A stretch of 52,655 nucleotides of DNA, taken from contig JAZPXL010000051.1 in assembly GCA_045543615.1 (NCBI GenBank), positions 1-52,655 of the forward strand. Direction: 5' to 3'. The position numbers were made by a program, and so were the translations under genes. This DNA comes from CAG-390 sp045543615. GTDB taxonomy: Bacteria; Bacillota; Clostridia; Oscillospirales; CAG-272. The notes under the pieces were generated by a model, which worked only from the letters and a program-made list of their open reading frames with translations, did no database searches and was not told where the DNA came from. The stretch's first letter is position 1; each line of letters begins with the position of its first letter. This document shows, piece after piece, positions 9,093 to 17,812 of this stretch.

Positions 9093-9129
9093 AAAATGTC
9101 GCACCGACATCTCGTCGGTGCGACATTTT
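9093..9129. terminator. Bidirectional terminator, gpmI / XRE regulator
   Basis: A 16-bp perfect stem (9093-9108 with 9114-9129) with a 5-base loop lies between convergent genes, with a T run on the + side and matching A run on the other. Confidence 0.9.
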
Positions 9130-9131
9130 CT

Positions 9132-9788
9132 TTATTCTTCAGCCTCGGGGGCGTCATCGTCTCTTTTTTCTTTTTCCTTGTTCTTTTTCTTTGGATTGAT
9201 AATAATCTTTATCTGTGACCAGAAGATCGTTGCAATCTGCAGGGGCACGGAGATGACGAACAGATACCAAAGCGACCAGTTTGCTATTGTGATGTAGAGT
9301 GCCGCAGGAATTGTCCAAATTATCATCGTAATAAAGATGAAATTTGCTTTATACTTGCCCCAAACGGCGTTGAAGACAAGCAAATCAATTGCCGTAGCAG
9401 GAACAGCCCACAAGAATGGCAGCCAAGGACGGCTGATCCCCAGCCCTTGAAAGACCATAAATACTATGGTTGCGATGAACCACACGCCTACGGACGAAAG
9501 AAGCGAGACGAGCAGACGATTCTGCTTTTTTGCACGAACCTCTTCCTCGCTATGATGTGCAATAGTGTTTCCGTGGTCAGTTATAAGCCAATCCACTGTC
9601 ACGCCGTACAGCTCGGCAATCTGCCAAAGCACAGCAATATCGGGTACGGATTCTGCCCTCTCCCACTTTGAAACAGCCTTGTCGGTGTAATTTAGCAGTT
9701 CAGCAAGCTGTGCCTGCGTCATCCCCGACCGTGTACGCATCGCTGTCAGATTAACTGCAACATTGCGTCTTATCTCGTTAATATCCAT
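9132..9788 (-). CDS. Membrane-bound XRE-family transcriptional regulator
   Basis: The 218-residue product opens with a helix-turn-helix (MDINEIRRNVAVNL, then GMTQAQLAELLNYTDKAVSK at about 21-40 and a following DNA-binding domain to about 75). Four hydrophobic segments and a charged Lys/Glu/Asp-rich C-terminus follow. This layout, an XRE domain fused to a small membrane domain, is common in Firmicutes, where it may sense an envelope signal. I start at the ATG at 9788 with GGAAAC upstream. The upstream in-frame start at 9842 would lie at the predicted transcription start. A palindrome near the promoter suggests autoregulation. Confidence 0.85.
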   Translation of the reverse strand: MDINEIRRNVAVNLTAMRTRSGMTQAQLAELLNYTDKAVSKWERAESVPDIAVLWQIAELYGVTVDWLITDHGNTIAHHSEEEVRAKKQNRLLVSLLSSVGVWFIATIVFMVFQGLGISRPWLPFLWAVPATAIDLLVFNAVWGKYKANFIFITMIIWTIPAALYITIANWSLWYLFVISVPLQIATIFWSQIKIIINPKKKNKEKEKRDDDAPEAEE

Positions 9789-9826
9789 ATCTGTTTCCTT
9801 TATAAGTTTTAAACACAAATCTAAAA

Positions 9827-9839
9827 TGCCAATGTGGCA
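9827..9839. promoter_or_regulatory. Candidate operator of the XRE regulator
   Basis: The 13-base palindrome TGCCA-ATG-TGGCA lies about 10-22 bases downstream of the extended -10 box of the XRE gene, in its 5' leader. Position and symmetry suggest a self-binding site; there is no direct evidence. Confidence 0.35.
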
Positions 9840-9848
9840 CATTCTTTT

Positions 9849-9857
9849 ATTATATCA
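9849..9857 (-). promoter_or_regulatory. Extended -10 promoter of the XRE regulator
   Basis: On the - strand TGATATAAT reads as an extended -10 box (TGA plus TATAAT) about 60 bases before the ATG at 9788. No good -35 hexamer is visible. Confidence 0.5.
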
Positions 9858-9943
9858 TACCACAAAAAATTGAAATATTCAAGTCTTCGGGCATTAAATT
9901 TACAAAATTTGTTTGCCAAAGGCAATAGGTATCAAAATGAAAG

Positions 9944-9970
9944 AGGGTGTGGTCATATCCACACCCTTAG
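9944..9970 (-). terminator. Terminator of the radical-SAM gene pair
   Basis: A 9-bp stem (9944-9952 with 9959-9967) lies directly downstream of the - strand gene ending at 9973. The T run on the - strand is imperfect (CTTTCATTTT). Confidence 0.7.
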
Positions 9971-9972
9971 TT

Positions 9973-10680
9973 TTATTTAAATGTTCTTCCCTTCGCGTCA
10001 CAAATTCTTGTGCGACAAACCCGATAGTTTTCGTCATCACGAAGGATGAGCAGTCTGCGACGAATGGCAGAAACGAGAAACTCAGGGCTGAGGTTCTCAC
10101 GGCTACCTGCCGACAGTAGTGCCTTGATCTTGATTTTCCCGTCCTCGTGCTCGACCTCGACTTTTCTGATAAGAGAAATAATATCTATCTCCTTCTCTCC
10201 CGATTTCGTCTTTTTGGTCATCATAAGGGGGCCTGTGGTCAGTACCGTCTCGACCGATTTTGCCATAGCACCGTCACCACTATACTCAATTTCATATACA
10301 TATTCAGCACAGTCAATGTCAGCGTACTTACTCTGGGGTACATAACAATCAAAGAAATCAAGCTCTTCGACAGTTGCCCTGTGCAAGCGAGCGAGAATAT
10401 CCTCACTTGGCATATCACGAACCAGCTTAATGTCAGCCATCTCGCACACGCTCTCACAGCCTATCGGCAGAGGAAGAGCGAACACAAGCTTTGGATGTGG
10501 ATTGAAGCCCTGCGTGTACCAAAGAGGAAGCTCTGCTCTTGTGAGTATGCGCATAAAGGTTCTCTGGAGGTCAAGATGCGAGATATATTGGAGCGCACCC
10601 TTCTTGCAGAATGCGAGTCTGACGGTTTTAGGCTCACTCAGAACAGGATATTCACTTATTTTTTTGAACTCGGACAGCAT
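9973..10680 (-). CDS. Radical SAM-linked protein, DUF2344 / TIGR03936 family
   Basis: The 235-residue product matches the DUF2344 family: an N-terminal VRLAFCKKGALQYISHLD followed by RAELPLWYTQGFNPHPKLVFALPLP. The family is found next to, or fused with, the TIGR03960 radical SAM protein, and here its start lies 25 bases inside the end of that gene. GGGAGG sits 7 bases before the ATG. In many Clostridia this pair is followed by rng and rplU-prp-rpmA; here those ribosomal genes lie about 9 kb away on the other strand and no rng is present. The biochemical role is unknown; a part in rRNA or tRNA modification is often proposed from context. Confidence 0.88.
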   Translation of the reverse strand: MLSEFKKISEYPVLSEPKTVRLAFCKKGALQYISHLDLQRTFMRILTRAELPLWYTQGFNPHPKLVFALPLPIGCESVCEMADIKLVRDMPSEDILARLHRATVEELDFFDCYVPQSKYADIDCAEYVYEIEYSGDGAMAKSVETVLTTGPLMMTKKTKSGEKEIDIISLIRKVEVEHEDGKIKIKALLSAGSRENLSPEFLVSAIRRRLLILRDDENYRVCRTRICDAKGRTFK

Positions 10681-12503
10681 ATATCCTTACCTCCCAAACA
10701 GTTAGCTCCACAGCCCGAACAAGCCTCACGGCAAGAGGGTGTTGTCTTCCCCTCGTAAGCACGTCTTCTCTCACGAAGCAGGAATTCTTTAGTTACACCA
10801 ACATCAATAATATCCCACGGAAGAACCTCATCATCAGCTCTTCTTCTGTTTGCATAGAATGCGCTGTCTATTCCCGAATCAGCAAACACAGCCATCCAAG
10901 CCTCAGCATCGAAATGCTCATCCCACGCATCAAAGCCAAATCCTCGCTCGTGGGCAAGCAGAAGAGCCTTCGACAGTCTTCTGTCTCCAAGTGCCAAAAC
11001 GGCTTCTATATGCGAAACTCTGGCGTCGTGGTGATGATATTTGATCTTTCGATCTGTAATTGCCGAGCGCAAAAGCTCCTGCTTTCTGCAAAGCTCTTCT
11101 ACTGTGTCCTGAGCCTCCCACTGAAAAGGAGTGAATGGCTTTGGAACAAGGCAGGAGACGCTGACGGTTACTGTTGGTGCGCGTCTTGAGTGACCGGGAG
11201 TTGCGTAGAACTCTTCAACAACTGCCTTTGCAAGCTTTGCAATACCAACAACGTCCTCGTCCGTTTCGGTAGGAAGTCCGTTCATAAAGTAGAGCTTGAC
11301 GCTGTCCTTGCCTGCACCAAAGGCTATTGAAACTGAACGCATAAGATCCTCTTCTGTGACGTTCTTGTTTATAACATCACGAAGTCTCTGCGTTCCTGCC
11401 TCAGGCGCAAAGGTGATTGACGATGCTCTGACGGATGCAACCTTTTCCATAAGCTCCTTTGTAAAGGAGTCTATTCTGAGAGACGGCAGGGAGAGATTGA
11501 CTTTCTTCTCCTCCGTCCATTCGATAAGTCCATCGGTAAGCTGTGGAAGCCTTGTATAGTCAGAAATTGAGAGTGAGGTGAGTGAAATTTCCTCATATCC
11601 CGTGGCTTCGTAGAGGCATTTTGCCTGACGCAGCAAGGTTTCGGGAGATTTTTCCCTGACAGGTCTGTATATCATACCTGCCTGGCAGAATCGACATCCA
11701 CGGATACAGCCGCGGAAGACCTCAAGCATAATTCTGTCCTGAACAGTTTCAAGATAAGGCATTACAACTGCCTCAGGGAAATACATATCATCAAGGTCAG
11801 CCACAATTCTCTTCTTGACCTTTTGTGGTACGCCGTCCTTGTTTGGCGTGTAGGACTTAACCGTTCCGTCCTCGTTGTACTCGACATCGTAAAGAGACGG
11901 TACATAGACTCCCGGGATCGTGCGTGCTGCTTCAAGCAAGAATTCAGCCTTGCTCGCACCGCTCTCCTTCATCTCGATATAGAGCCTTACGATCTCGGGA
12001 AGCATCTCTTCGCCCTCTCCGATATTGAAAAGATCAAAGAAGTCTGCAACAGGCTCAGGGTTTACGGCACAAGGGCCACCACCAATAACTATTGGGAACT
12101 CTTCGCCACGCATAGAGGCGAGAAGAGGAATTTTTGAGAGTGCAAGAACGTTTAAAACGTTAGTATAGCACATTTCATACTGAAGCGTAAAGCCGAGGAA
12201 GTCAAAATCACGCACGGCGTCACCACTCTCGTGAGCCGCAAGTGGAATATCCTTCTCTTTGAGCTTATCTGCCATATCCGTCCACGGAGCAAATACTCGC
12301 TCGCACCAGACGTCTTCATCTTGGTTCAGCACACCATAGAGAATGCGCATACCGAGGTTTGACATACCTATTTCGTATGAATCGGGGAAGCAAAAAGCAA
12401 ATCTTGCTTTGATTTTTTCTTTATCCTTGAGTATCTGTCCGTATTCACCGGATGAATATCTACCCGGCTTTTGAACAGATCGCAGAATGGAACTGTCGTA
12501 CAT
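10656..12503 (-). CDS. B12-binding-type radical SAM protein, TIGR03960 family
   Basis: The 615-residue product has an N-terminal cobalamin-binding-like Rossmann region (about 30-200), then a radical SAM domain with the CX3CX2C cluster GCIRGCRFC (Cys266, Cys270, Cys273). The C-terminus holds a second Cys-rich cluster (CREACSGCGANC, then CC), which may bind a further Fe-S cluster or metal. The reaction is not known. It overlaps the DUF2344 gene and probably forms a functional pair with it. GAAGG precedes the ATG. No clear promoter lies in the 54 bases upstream, so transcription may come from the upstream mreB operon. Confidence 0.88.
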   Translation of the reverse strand: MYDSSILRSVQKPGRYSSGEYGQILKDKEKIKARFAFCFPDSYEIGMSNLGMRILYGVLNQDEDVWCERVFAPWTDMADKLKEKDIPLAAHESGDAVRDFDFLGFTLQYEMCYTNVLNVLALSKIPLLASMRGEEFPIVIGGGPCAVNPEPVADFFDLFNIGEGEEMLPEIVRLYIEMKESGASKAEFLLEAARTIPGVYVPSLYDVEYNEDGTVKSYTPNKDGVPQKVKKRIVADLDDMYFPEAVVMPYLETVQDRIMLEVFRGCIRGCRFCQAGMIYRPVREKSPETLLRQAKCLYEATGYEEISLTSLSISDYTRLPQLTDGLIEWTEEKKVNLSLPSLRIDSFTKELMEKVASVRASSITFAPEAGTQRLRDVINKNVTEEDLMRSVSIAFGAGKDSVKLYFMNGLPTETDEDVVGIAKLAKAVVEEFYATPGHSRRAPTVTVSVSCLVPKPFTPFQWEAQDTVEELCRKQELLRSAITDRKIKYHHHDARVSHIEAVLALGDRRLSKALLLAHERGFGFDAWDEHFDAEAWMAVFADSGIDSAFYANRRRADDEVLPWDIIDVGVTKEFLLRERRRAYEGKTTPSCREACSGCGANCLGGKDICCPSSKK

Positions 12504-12530
12504 CTTATTACCTTCTTTAATTATATGGAT

Positions 12531-12559
12531 GACGGGGTGTTCTCCACCCCGTCTTTTTT
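12531..12559 (+). terminator. Terminator-like hairpin oriented against the flanking genes
   Basis: A 9-bp GC-rich stem (12531-12539 with 12545-12553) is followed by a T run only on the + strand, whereas the genes on both sides are on the - strand. Reading the - strand, the hairpin is followed by ATCCAT, so it would stop antisense transcription better than operon transcription. Confidence 0.6.
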
Positions 12560-15008
12560 ATTCAAGCAGCAGCTTTGCAAGCAGAATAGAGGGAAGCGCA
12601 GAGAGAATCTGGAATAGCACTATGTAGAGTGATGACATACCAATCAATGCGCCAAGTGCGCCGAGAAATGCCGACAGTAGAACTCCAATGGCTATAAGTG
12701 CTGCGCTGACATAGAAATTGAGCTTTGAATATGCTCTAAACACCTTACAAGCGGCAACAGCATCAATAAGCGTGTCGCTTTCTGCACCGTTTACAACAAG
12801 TGCGCCATTGACAGCATTTCTCTCTCCTGCTCCCTCGCTCTCAGATGCCTTTTCTTCATATGGCTTGCGAATCAAGGTAAGCGAAACCTCGTCGCCAAGA
12901 AGCTTTGTCATAAGCTCAACGTTAATGTTAGGATCTTCCGAACGCATAACAAGTCTTGTGCCAAACTTCGAGAGTCTATCTATAACATTGAAAGTCTTAT
13001 CAGGGATGCGATATGAGAGATAGAGCTTAAATACCTGTACGCCGTCAACTGCTATGTGGAGAACAACTCCACCTGCGTTGGATGCAAGATATTTGTCATC
13101 GTAATATCTCATTACGGAGATGCCCTTTTCGGTCAGGAACGCCTCGCTACCGACAACGTACTTGCGTCCTGCAACCTCGCCCTCAATGCCACCGTCCGAA
13201 ACAGCAATAATTTTTGCGTTCGGGAGCGTATCGGAGTCGGATGTTGATGCTCTGAACGCACCTGCTATGCGCCCCCCCACCTTGTCATACAGGGCAGACA
13301 CACCACACATAATCTCGAAAATCTGATCCATACGGCTCTTGTCGCAAACTGTCATTCTATTGATAGTCAGCGAATTTTCATCGAACACGTCGCTCTCCTC
13401 AAGTACAACCGTGTTTACATCAGCGTACTCATTGATAGCAGCTTCGCTCAAAATAACAGCGTTTGAGTCGAGTTTTTTCTTTACAAGCGTAAAGGACGGG
13501 AAGCTCATACATACAAGCATAAATACAGGAAGCGAGAAGAGGTTGATTGCTATAAGAACATTCAGTGAATCAACAACCGTTCTGCTTGCTGCAAGTGACA
13601 CAATAAATATCACAAGAGAGAGTGCAAGTACGGGAGCTATGATAAAGTTAAGAGCCTTTGTTGTTGTCAGCTTGCGATTAGTATGACGGAAATAATTGAC
13701 GGCAAACGGTGCCTTCTTGATACGGAACGCAATACCTACCTTGCCCTCTTCCTCGCCTATATGGCTCTCACCAAGCTCCATTGCAAGCGCAACGCTATCA
13801 ACTCGCTCGAAGGTTGCAACGCTTTCAAAGGAGGAAAGACGGGCGAATGCCTCCATCTCCCTTTCAATAACAAGAAAATCATAGAGTGCGCCGAAGAGCA
13901 AGCAAATAGCTGCCGGAAGATTGTAAAGCGTAAATGTCTCCGGCGCAATAATCGCAAGGATTATATCATAAATTACTGTGAGAAGCACAGCAGTTGCACC
14001 AATTGAATGAACTGTCGGCTCAGCCTTGAATACTCCTCTGAGGCCTGAAAATACCTGCTTGATTGAAAATGCAGCAGATATAAGAATGATCTGAAGCGAA
14101 ATCAGAATATTTACTGTTGGATACATCTCAGGTGAGAGTGGGCCACCGAAGAATTTTCCAAATGTATCATAGACAAAGAGAAGTATAACAACAAGCGCAC
14201 TTGCGCCAAGTCTGACAAGAGCACTCATTCTATCTCTCGCGTAAGCGTCCTTGATCTCGCCTCTCTGCGACTTTGAAGCGTATTCCTGACCTTCATAGCC
14301 GAAAGCCATAGTAAGATCGCTCTCACTTGCGCCACCATTCTGTCTATGTGCGCGTCTCGCTTTTGGTGCAGTAGCGTCATTCTCGCTATATCCCATAGCA
14401 GCAAGAAGCGTTGCGGCATCCTCATCAATCTGCGATTCATCGCTGACTGCGCTCTCGTCCTCAACTTCGTCCTCGTCAGCATCATCCTCACTTTCGCTCT
14501 CCTCTGCTACAAGTGCAGTTTCGGGAGCTGTGGTAGCTTCAGTATCCTCTGCTGTCTCTGTGGACTTGGGAGCTTCTGTATTATCCGGAGCAGTTACGGC
14601 TTCTCCGGCTTCTTCAGGCTCAACGCTCTCATCAGCTGTGCCATCGACGTCCCCGCTCTCACCTATCATCTCTGCGGCGTAGCTTGCAAGGATTGCATCA
14701 AGCTCATCATCAATTTCTATTCCCGACGGTTTGTCAGATGTATCTCTTACGGGAGTAGCTTCGCTCTCCACCTCGCCGCCATCTTCGTCCATAGATTCAA
14801 TATAGCTTGCCATAAATTCAGCGAAATCGTCACCATCAGCCTTTTCTTCGGTTGGAGCATCGACTATCTCTTCCTCTGCTCCATCTTCCATCAAAGCATC
14901 AAGCGACTCATCCTCAACTTTTGTCTCATCGTCAGCAACGCTTGGAGATGAGGGCTTTGAAAAAGAAAATCTTGAGAAGATAGAGCCTTTCTTTTCTTTC
15001 TTTGACAT
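12558..15008 (-). CDS. Degenerate P1B-type ATPase-like membrane protein with acidic N-terminus
   Basis: The 816-residue product starts with about 210 residues that are largely acidic and low-complexity (Asp/Glu/Ala/Thr). Eight hydrophobic segments follow: six before residue 505 (near 262-281, 297-315, 333-352, 361-381, 453-475, 481-502) and two after 760. That 6+2 layout is the one of P1B-type metal ATPases. The A-domain position, the phosphorylation region at 533-548 (VNTVVLEESDVFDENSLT, normally ending VVFDKTGTLT), the HP-like GSEAFLTEKGI at 620-630, and the RLVMRSED at 695 (normally a TGD loop) can all be aligned, but the CPC, DKTGT, TGE, TGD and GDGxND residues are gone. It is therefore most likely a catalytically dead paralogue. 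It follows rlmB by 16 bases in the mreB operon. Function unknown; a scaffold or sensor is possible. Confidence 0.8.
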   Translation of the reverse strand: MSKKEKKGSIFSRFSFSKPSSPSVADDETKVEDESLDALMEDGAEEEIVDAPTEEKADGDDFAEFMASYIESMDEDGGEVESEATPVRDTSDKPSGIEIDDELDAILASYAAEMIGESGDVDGTADESVEPEEAGEAVTAPDNTEAPKSTETAEDTEATTAPETALVAEESESEDDADEDEVEDESAVSDESQIDEDAATLLAAMGYSENDATAPKARRAHRQNGGASESDLTMAFGYEGQEYASKSQRGEIKDAYARDRMSALVRLGASALVVILLFVYDTFGKFFGGPLSPEMYPTVNILISLQIILISAAFSIKQVFSGLRGVFKAEPTVHSIGATAVLLTVIYDIILAIIAPETFTLYNLPAAICLLFGALYDFLVIEREMEAFARLSSFESVATFERVDSVALAMELGESHIGEEEGKVGIAFRIKKAPFAVNYFRHTNRKLTTTKALNFIIAPVLALSLVIFIVSLAASRTVVDSLNVLIAINLFSLPVFMLVCMSFPSFTLVKKKLDSNAVILSEAAINEYADVNTVVLEESDVFDENSLTINRMTVCDKSRMDQIFEIMCGVSALYDKVGGRIAGAFRASTSDSDTLPNAKIIAVSDGGIEGEVAGRKYVVGSEAFLTEKGISVMRYYDDKYLASNAGGVVLHIAVDGVQVFKLYLSYRIPDKTFNVIDRLSKFGTRLVMRSEDPNINVELMTKLLGDEVSLTLIRKPYEEKASESEGAGERNAVNGALVVNGAESDTLIDAVAACKVFRAYSKLNFYVSAALIAIGVLLSAFLGALGALIGMSSLYIVLFQILSALPSILLAKLLLE

Positions 15009-15024
15009 TTCAAATTCCTGCCTT

Positions 15025-15834
15025 TTAGTTTATTGAATGCTTCTGTCTTGCTGCCTCGGTCAAAACGACAGCAGCTGCAGTTGAAACATTCATTGAATTG
15101 ACCTTACCGTACATTGGTATAGCCACCTTGTAATCACTTTTATCGCAAATCAGCCTTGAGACACCACGTCCCTCGCTTCCGAAAACGAACGCAGCAGGGC
15201 GTTTCATATCGACGCCGTACATATCGTCTCCGTCAGCCTCGGCTGCATAAATCCACACGCCAAGCTCCTGAAGCTTCTCGATAGCAGCAGCAATATTAAC
15301 GACCTTTGCCACAGCCATATGCATAAGTGCACCGGCAGAGGATTTTGCCGCCGCAGGTGTCAAACCTGCTGCACGCCTCTTTGGAATGATAACTCCGTGT
15401 GCACCTGCACATTCTGCACAACGAATGACAGCTCCGAGATTGTACGGATCTTCAACGCCATCTAAAATCACGATGAACGGCTCTTCGCCTCTCTCCTGTG
15501 CAATTCTGAGGATATCCTCAATCTCGCAATATTCCTTTTCTGCCGCCATAGCCGCAACACCCTGATGGTTTCCACCACCACAAAGTGCGTCAAGCTTTTC
15601 ACGTTCTACATCGACAACGGGCACTCCACGCTCATTTGCCATTGCAATTATCTGCAATATCGAGCCCTCACGGTCGCCTCGTCTTAAAAATATCTTATCT
15701 ATTGGGCTATCTGTGCGCAAAAGCTCACGCACCTGATTTCTGCCATATACTATGCCCTCAGCAACAGTTCCGTTGCCGTCGCCCTCTCTCTTTATGGGCC
15801 TTCTGTGTGAGGGACGCTGACCATTATTATGCAT
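15025..15834 (-). CDS. rlmB: TrmH/RlmB-family rRNA 2'-O-methyltransferase
   Basis: SPOUT-class methyltransferases of this family use SAM to methylate ribose 2'-OH, RlmB at G2251 of 23S rRNA. The 269-residue product has an N-terminal basic tail, an RNA-binding substrate domain (VYGRNQVRELL), and the knotted SPOUT domain with LDGVEDPYNLGAVIRCAEC, FGSEGRGVS and IPMYGKVNSMNVSTAAAV. These are the three family motifs. The exact target base cannot be fixed from sequence, and TrmH-family paralogues are common. It lies 14 bases after mreB and 16 before the pseudo-ATPase. Confidence 0.9.
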   Translation of the reverse strand: MHNNGQRPSHRRPIKREGDGNGTVAEGIVYGRNQVRELLRTDSPIDKIFLRRGDREGSILQIIAMANERGVPVVDVEREKLDALCGGGNHQGVAAMAAEKEYCEIEDILRIAQERGEEPFIVILDGVEDPYNLGAVIRCAECAGAHGVIIPKRRAAGLTPAAAKSSAGALMHMAVAKVVNIAAAIEKLQELGVWIYAAEADGDDMYGVDMKRPAAFVFGSEGRGVSRLICDKSDYKVAIPMYGKVNSMNVSTAAAVVLTEAARQKHSIN

Positions 15835-15848
15835 ATTCTACTCCGAAT

Positions 15849-16886
15849 TTATATCCTTGTTGATTTACGCTTTGCGTAATTTACCGAACCCTCGCTGAAC
15901 AAATTAATATGTTCAAGTGCTCGTCCCGTTCCTATTGCCACGCAAGACATTGCATCCTTTGCAACATAAGTTCTTATTCCCGTAAGGTCTGTTATCAGCT
16001 TGTCAAAGCCACGAAGCATCGCTCCACCACCTGTCATAACAATGCCGTTGTTAATTATATCGGCTACAAGCTCAGGGGGCGTTCTCTCGATAACCTGACA
16101 AATTGCGTCAATTATCGCAGTTATGGGAACAAGTAAAGCTTCAAGCATCTCGTAATTGTTGAGGGTCACGTATTTGGGAAGACCTTGCGCAAGACATCTG
16201 CCTTTTACATCCATCTGTTCAAGTCTCTCGGGCTTTGAAACAGAGCCAAGTCTGATTTTTATGCTCTCGGCTGTTCTCTCACCGATGAGCATATTGTATT
16301 TTTGTCTTACATATCTGATTATCGCCTCGTCGAACTTGTCTCCCGCAACCTTGATTGATTCTGAAACTACTACGCCTTCAAGCGAAATAACGGCAATATC
16401 CGTAGTTCCTCCTCCAATATCCACAACCATATTTCCACTCGGTGCAGTAATGTCAATTCCTGCTCCAAGTGCCGCGGCAACAGGCTCTTCAATAAGATAC
16501 GCCGATCTTGCGCCTGCGTTCTTCACAGCATCCTCAACTGCTCGCTCTTCAACCTCCGTAATCTCGGAGGGTACGCAAATTACAACCCTTGGCTGTATAA
16601 GCATCGGGCCACAAGCGGCTCTGAGAAATCTCTGGAGCATCTCAAGCGTAACATCATACTGGCTGATAACGCCGTCACGCATAGGTCTTATGGTCTTTAT
16701 ATTAATAGGCGTTCTGCCCATCATCATCTGTGCTTCTCGTCCAACTGCGATGATCTCATCTGCCTCTACATCTATTGCAACGACAGAAGGCTCGGAAAGC
16801 ACGATTCCCTTGCCCTTAACATAGACAAGACAATTGGCAGTCCCGAGGTCTATTCCAATATCCTTTCTGAATGACATATTGATCAT
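15849..16886 (-). CDS. mreB: MreB/Mbl-type actin-like rod-shape protein
   Basis: MreB polymers guide lateral peptidoglycan synthesis at the membrane. The 345-residue product has the actin-fold phosphate 1 motif IGIDLGTANCLVYVKGKG, the VCVPSEITEVE segment, the phosphate 2 motif VVDIGGGTTDIAVIS and the adenosine motif IVMTGGGAMLRGFD. GGAG lies 7 bases before the first ATG (ATG-ATC-AAT-ATG), which I take as the start; a second ATG three codons on is possible. No mreC or mreD follows, so this may be the Mbl-type paralogue rather than the dcw-linked MreB. Confidence 0.9.
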   Translation of the reverse strand: MINMSFRKDIGIDLGTANCLVYVKGKGIVLSEPSVVAIDVEADEIIAVGREAQMMMGRTPINIKTIRPMRDGVISQYDVTLEMLQRFLRAACGPMLIQPRVVICVPSEITEVEERAVEDAVKNAGARSAYLIEEPVAAALGAGIDITAPSGNMVVDIGGGTTDIAVISLEGVVVSESIKVAGDKFDEAIIRYVRQKYNMLIGERTAESIKIRLGSVSKPERLEQMDVKGRCLAQGLPKYVTLNNYEMLEALLVPITAIIDAICQVIERTPPELVADIINNGIVMTGGGAMLRGFDKLITDLTGIRTYVAKDAMSCVAIGTGRALEHINLFSEGSVNYAKRKSTRI

Positions 16887-16935
16887 ATATATTCTCCACA
16901 GCTACGCTGTCATTATTAAATACTAACACACAATA

Positions 16936-16964
16936 ATTATACTATATTTATTGATAAAATGCAA
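16936..16964 (-). promoter_or_regulatory. Promoter of the mreB-rlmB-pseudo-ATPase operon
   Basis: On the - strand TTGCAT (16959-16964) and TATAAT (16936-16941) are 17 bases apart, 50 bases before the mreB ATG. Confidence 0.7.
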
Positions 16965-17032
16965 CCTTTTTCGGAAAATATATTTATTTTATTTCTATCT
17001 CGGACAATTATTTGAAGTTCTTCAAATCAAGC

Positions 17033-17061
17033 AAAAGAGCGCAGACAATCTGCGCTCTTTT
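17033..17061 (-). terminator. Terminator of the metK-recD2-comF operon
   Basis: A 13-bp stem (17033-17045 with 17049-17061) with a 3-base loop lies just downstream of comF. A/T tracts flank both sides, so it may act in both directions. Confidence 0.85.
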
Positions 17062-17068
17062 TTTGTAA

Positions 17069-17812
17069 TTATAAATTCTTCGCAAGTAAAATTGCGACCA
17101 CCCTGACAGCTCCGTTTTCAAGCATAAGGCGTGTTGCCTCGGCAAGCGTTGCGCCCGATGTCACAAGATCATCGACAATTACGACTATCTTGCCTCTTAC
17201 CATCTCACCACGTCGCACAGCAAACATTCCCTGTGCGTTCTTCTCTCTTTCCTTTACGCTGAGCGTTTTCTGAAGCTTACCCTCCTTGACACGCACAAGT
17301 ACGTCTCTTAACGGATATGAGGTTCTGCGTGAAAATTCCTTTGCAAGCAGTCGTGCCTGATCGTGACCTGCGTCTCTTCTCTTTTTTGCGCTTCTCGGAA
17401 TATGCACAATAAGAGTGTTGTCAGGTGTTCCATCAAGCGATCCGACAATTTCGCATAGCTTCTTGGCACGTCCTGCTACCATATACGCAGCAAGAAGCTT
17501 GTCTTTTACCTTTTTAAGTCGATGAACTATCTTATTTATCGGCTTTGTTGGCACAGATGGCTCATAAAATGCGTATTTAATGAGCATATCGCAACCTGCA
17601 TAGTACGCCTCAGCCGTTGAGCAGAGGCAATCCTTTACAAGCTTACCACAGTTCATACATACCTCAAATCGAGAGTTGCGAAGCTGACGTTCGCACTCAG
17701 GGCAAAGCAAGCTCTCACCCTTTGTGTCAAGCCTTTGACAGCATACGCATTTTTCGCCAAAGAAAACCGAGCGAAGCCAGATCTTAAATCTTGTTTTTCT
17801 GTATAGCTTCAT
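17069..17812 (-). CDS. comF: ComF-type phosphoribosyltransferase-like protein
   Basis: ComF proteins combine an N-terminal zinc ribbon with a phosphoribosyltransferase fold and are needed for DNA uptake in competent bacteria, though they occur widely in non-competent ones. The 247-residue product has Cys pairs at 22/24/25, 37/40, 52/55 and 62/64, then the PRPP-binding loop VVIVDDLVTSGATLAEA. Its ATG overlaps the recD2 stop by 3 bases, so it is translationally coupled. It is the last gene of the SAM-riboswitch operon, linking it to RecD2 in DNA processing. Confidence 0.9.
   Translation of the reverse strand: MKLYRKTRFKIWLRSVFFGEKCVCCQRLDTKGESLLCPECERQLRNSRFEVCMNCGKLVKDCLCSTAEAYYAGCDMLIKYAFYEPSVPTKPINKIVHRLKKVKDKLLAAYMVAGRAKKLCEIVGSLDGTPDNTLIVHIPRSAKKRRDAGHDQARLLAKEFSRRTSYPLRDVLVRVKEGKLQKTLSVKEREKNAQGMFAVRRGEMVRGKIVVIVDDLVTSGATLAEATRLMLENGAVRVVAILLAKNL

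Noticed and set aside
9132..9788. Phage repressor or mobile element marker
   Set aside because: The XRE domain is fused to membrane segments, and no integrase, repeat or phage gene is near.
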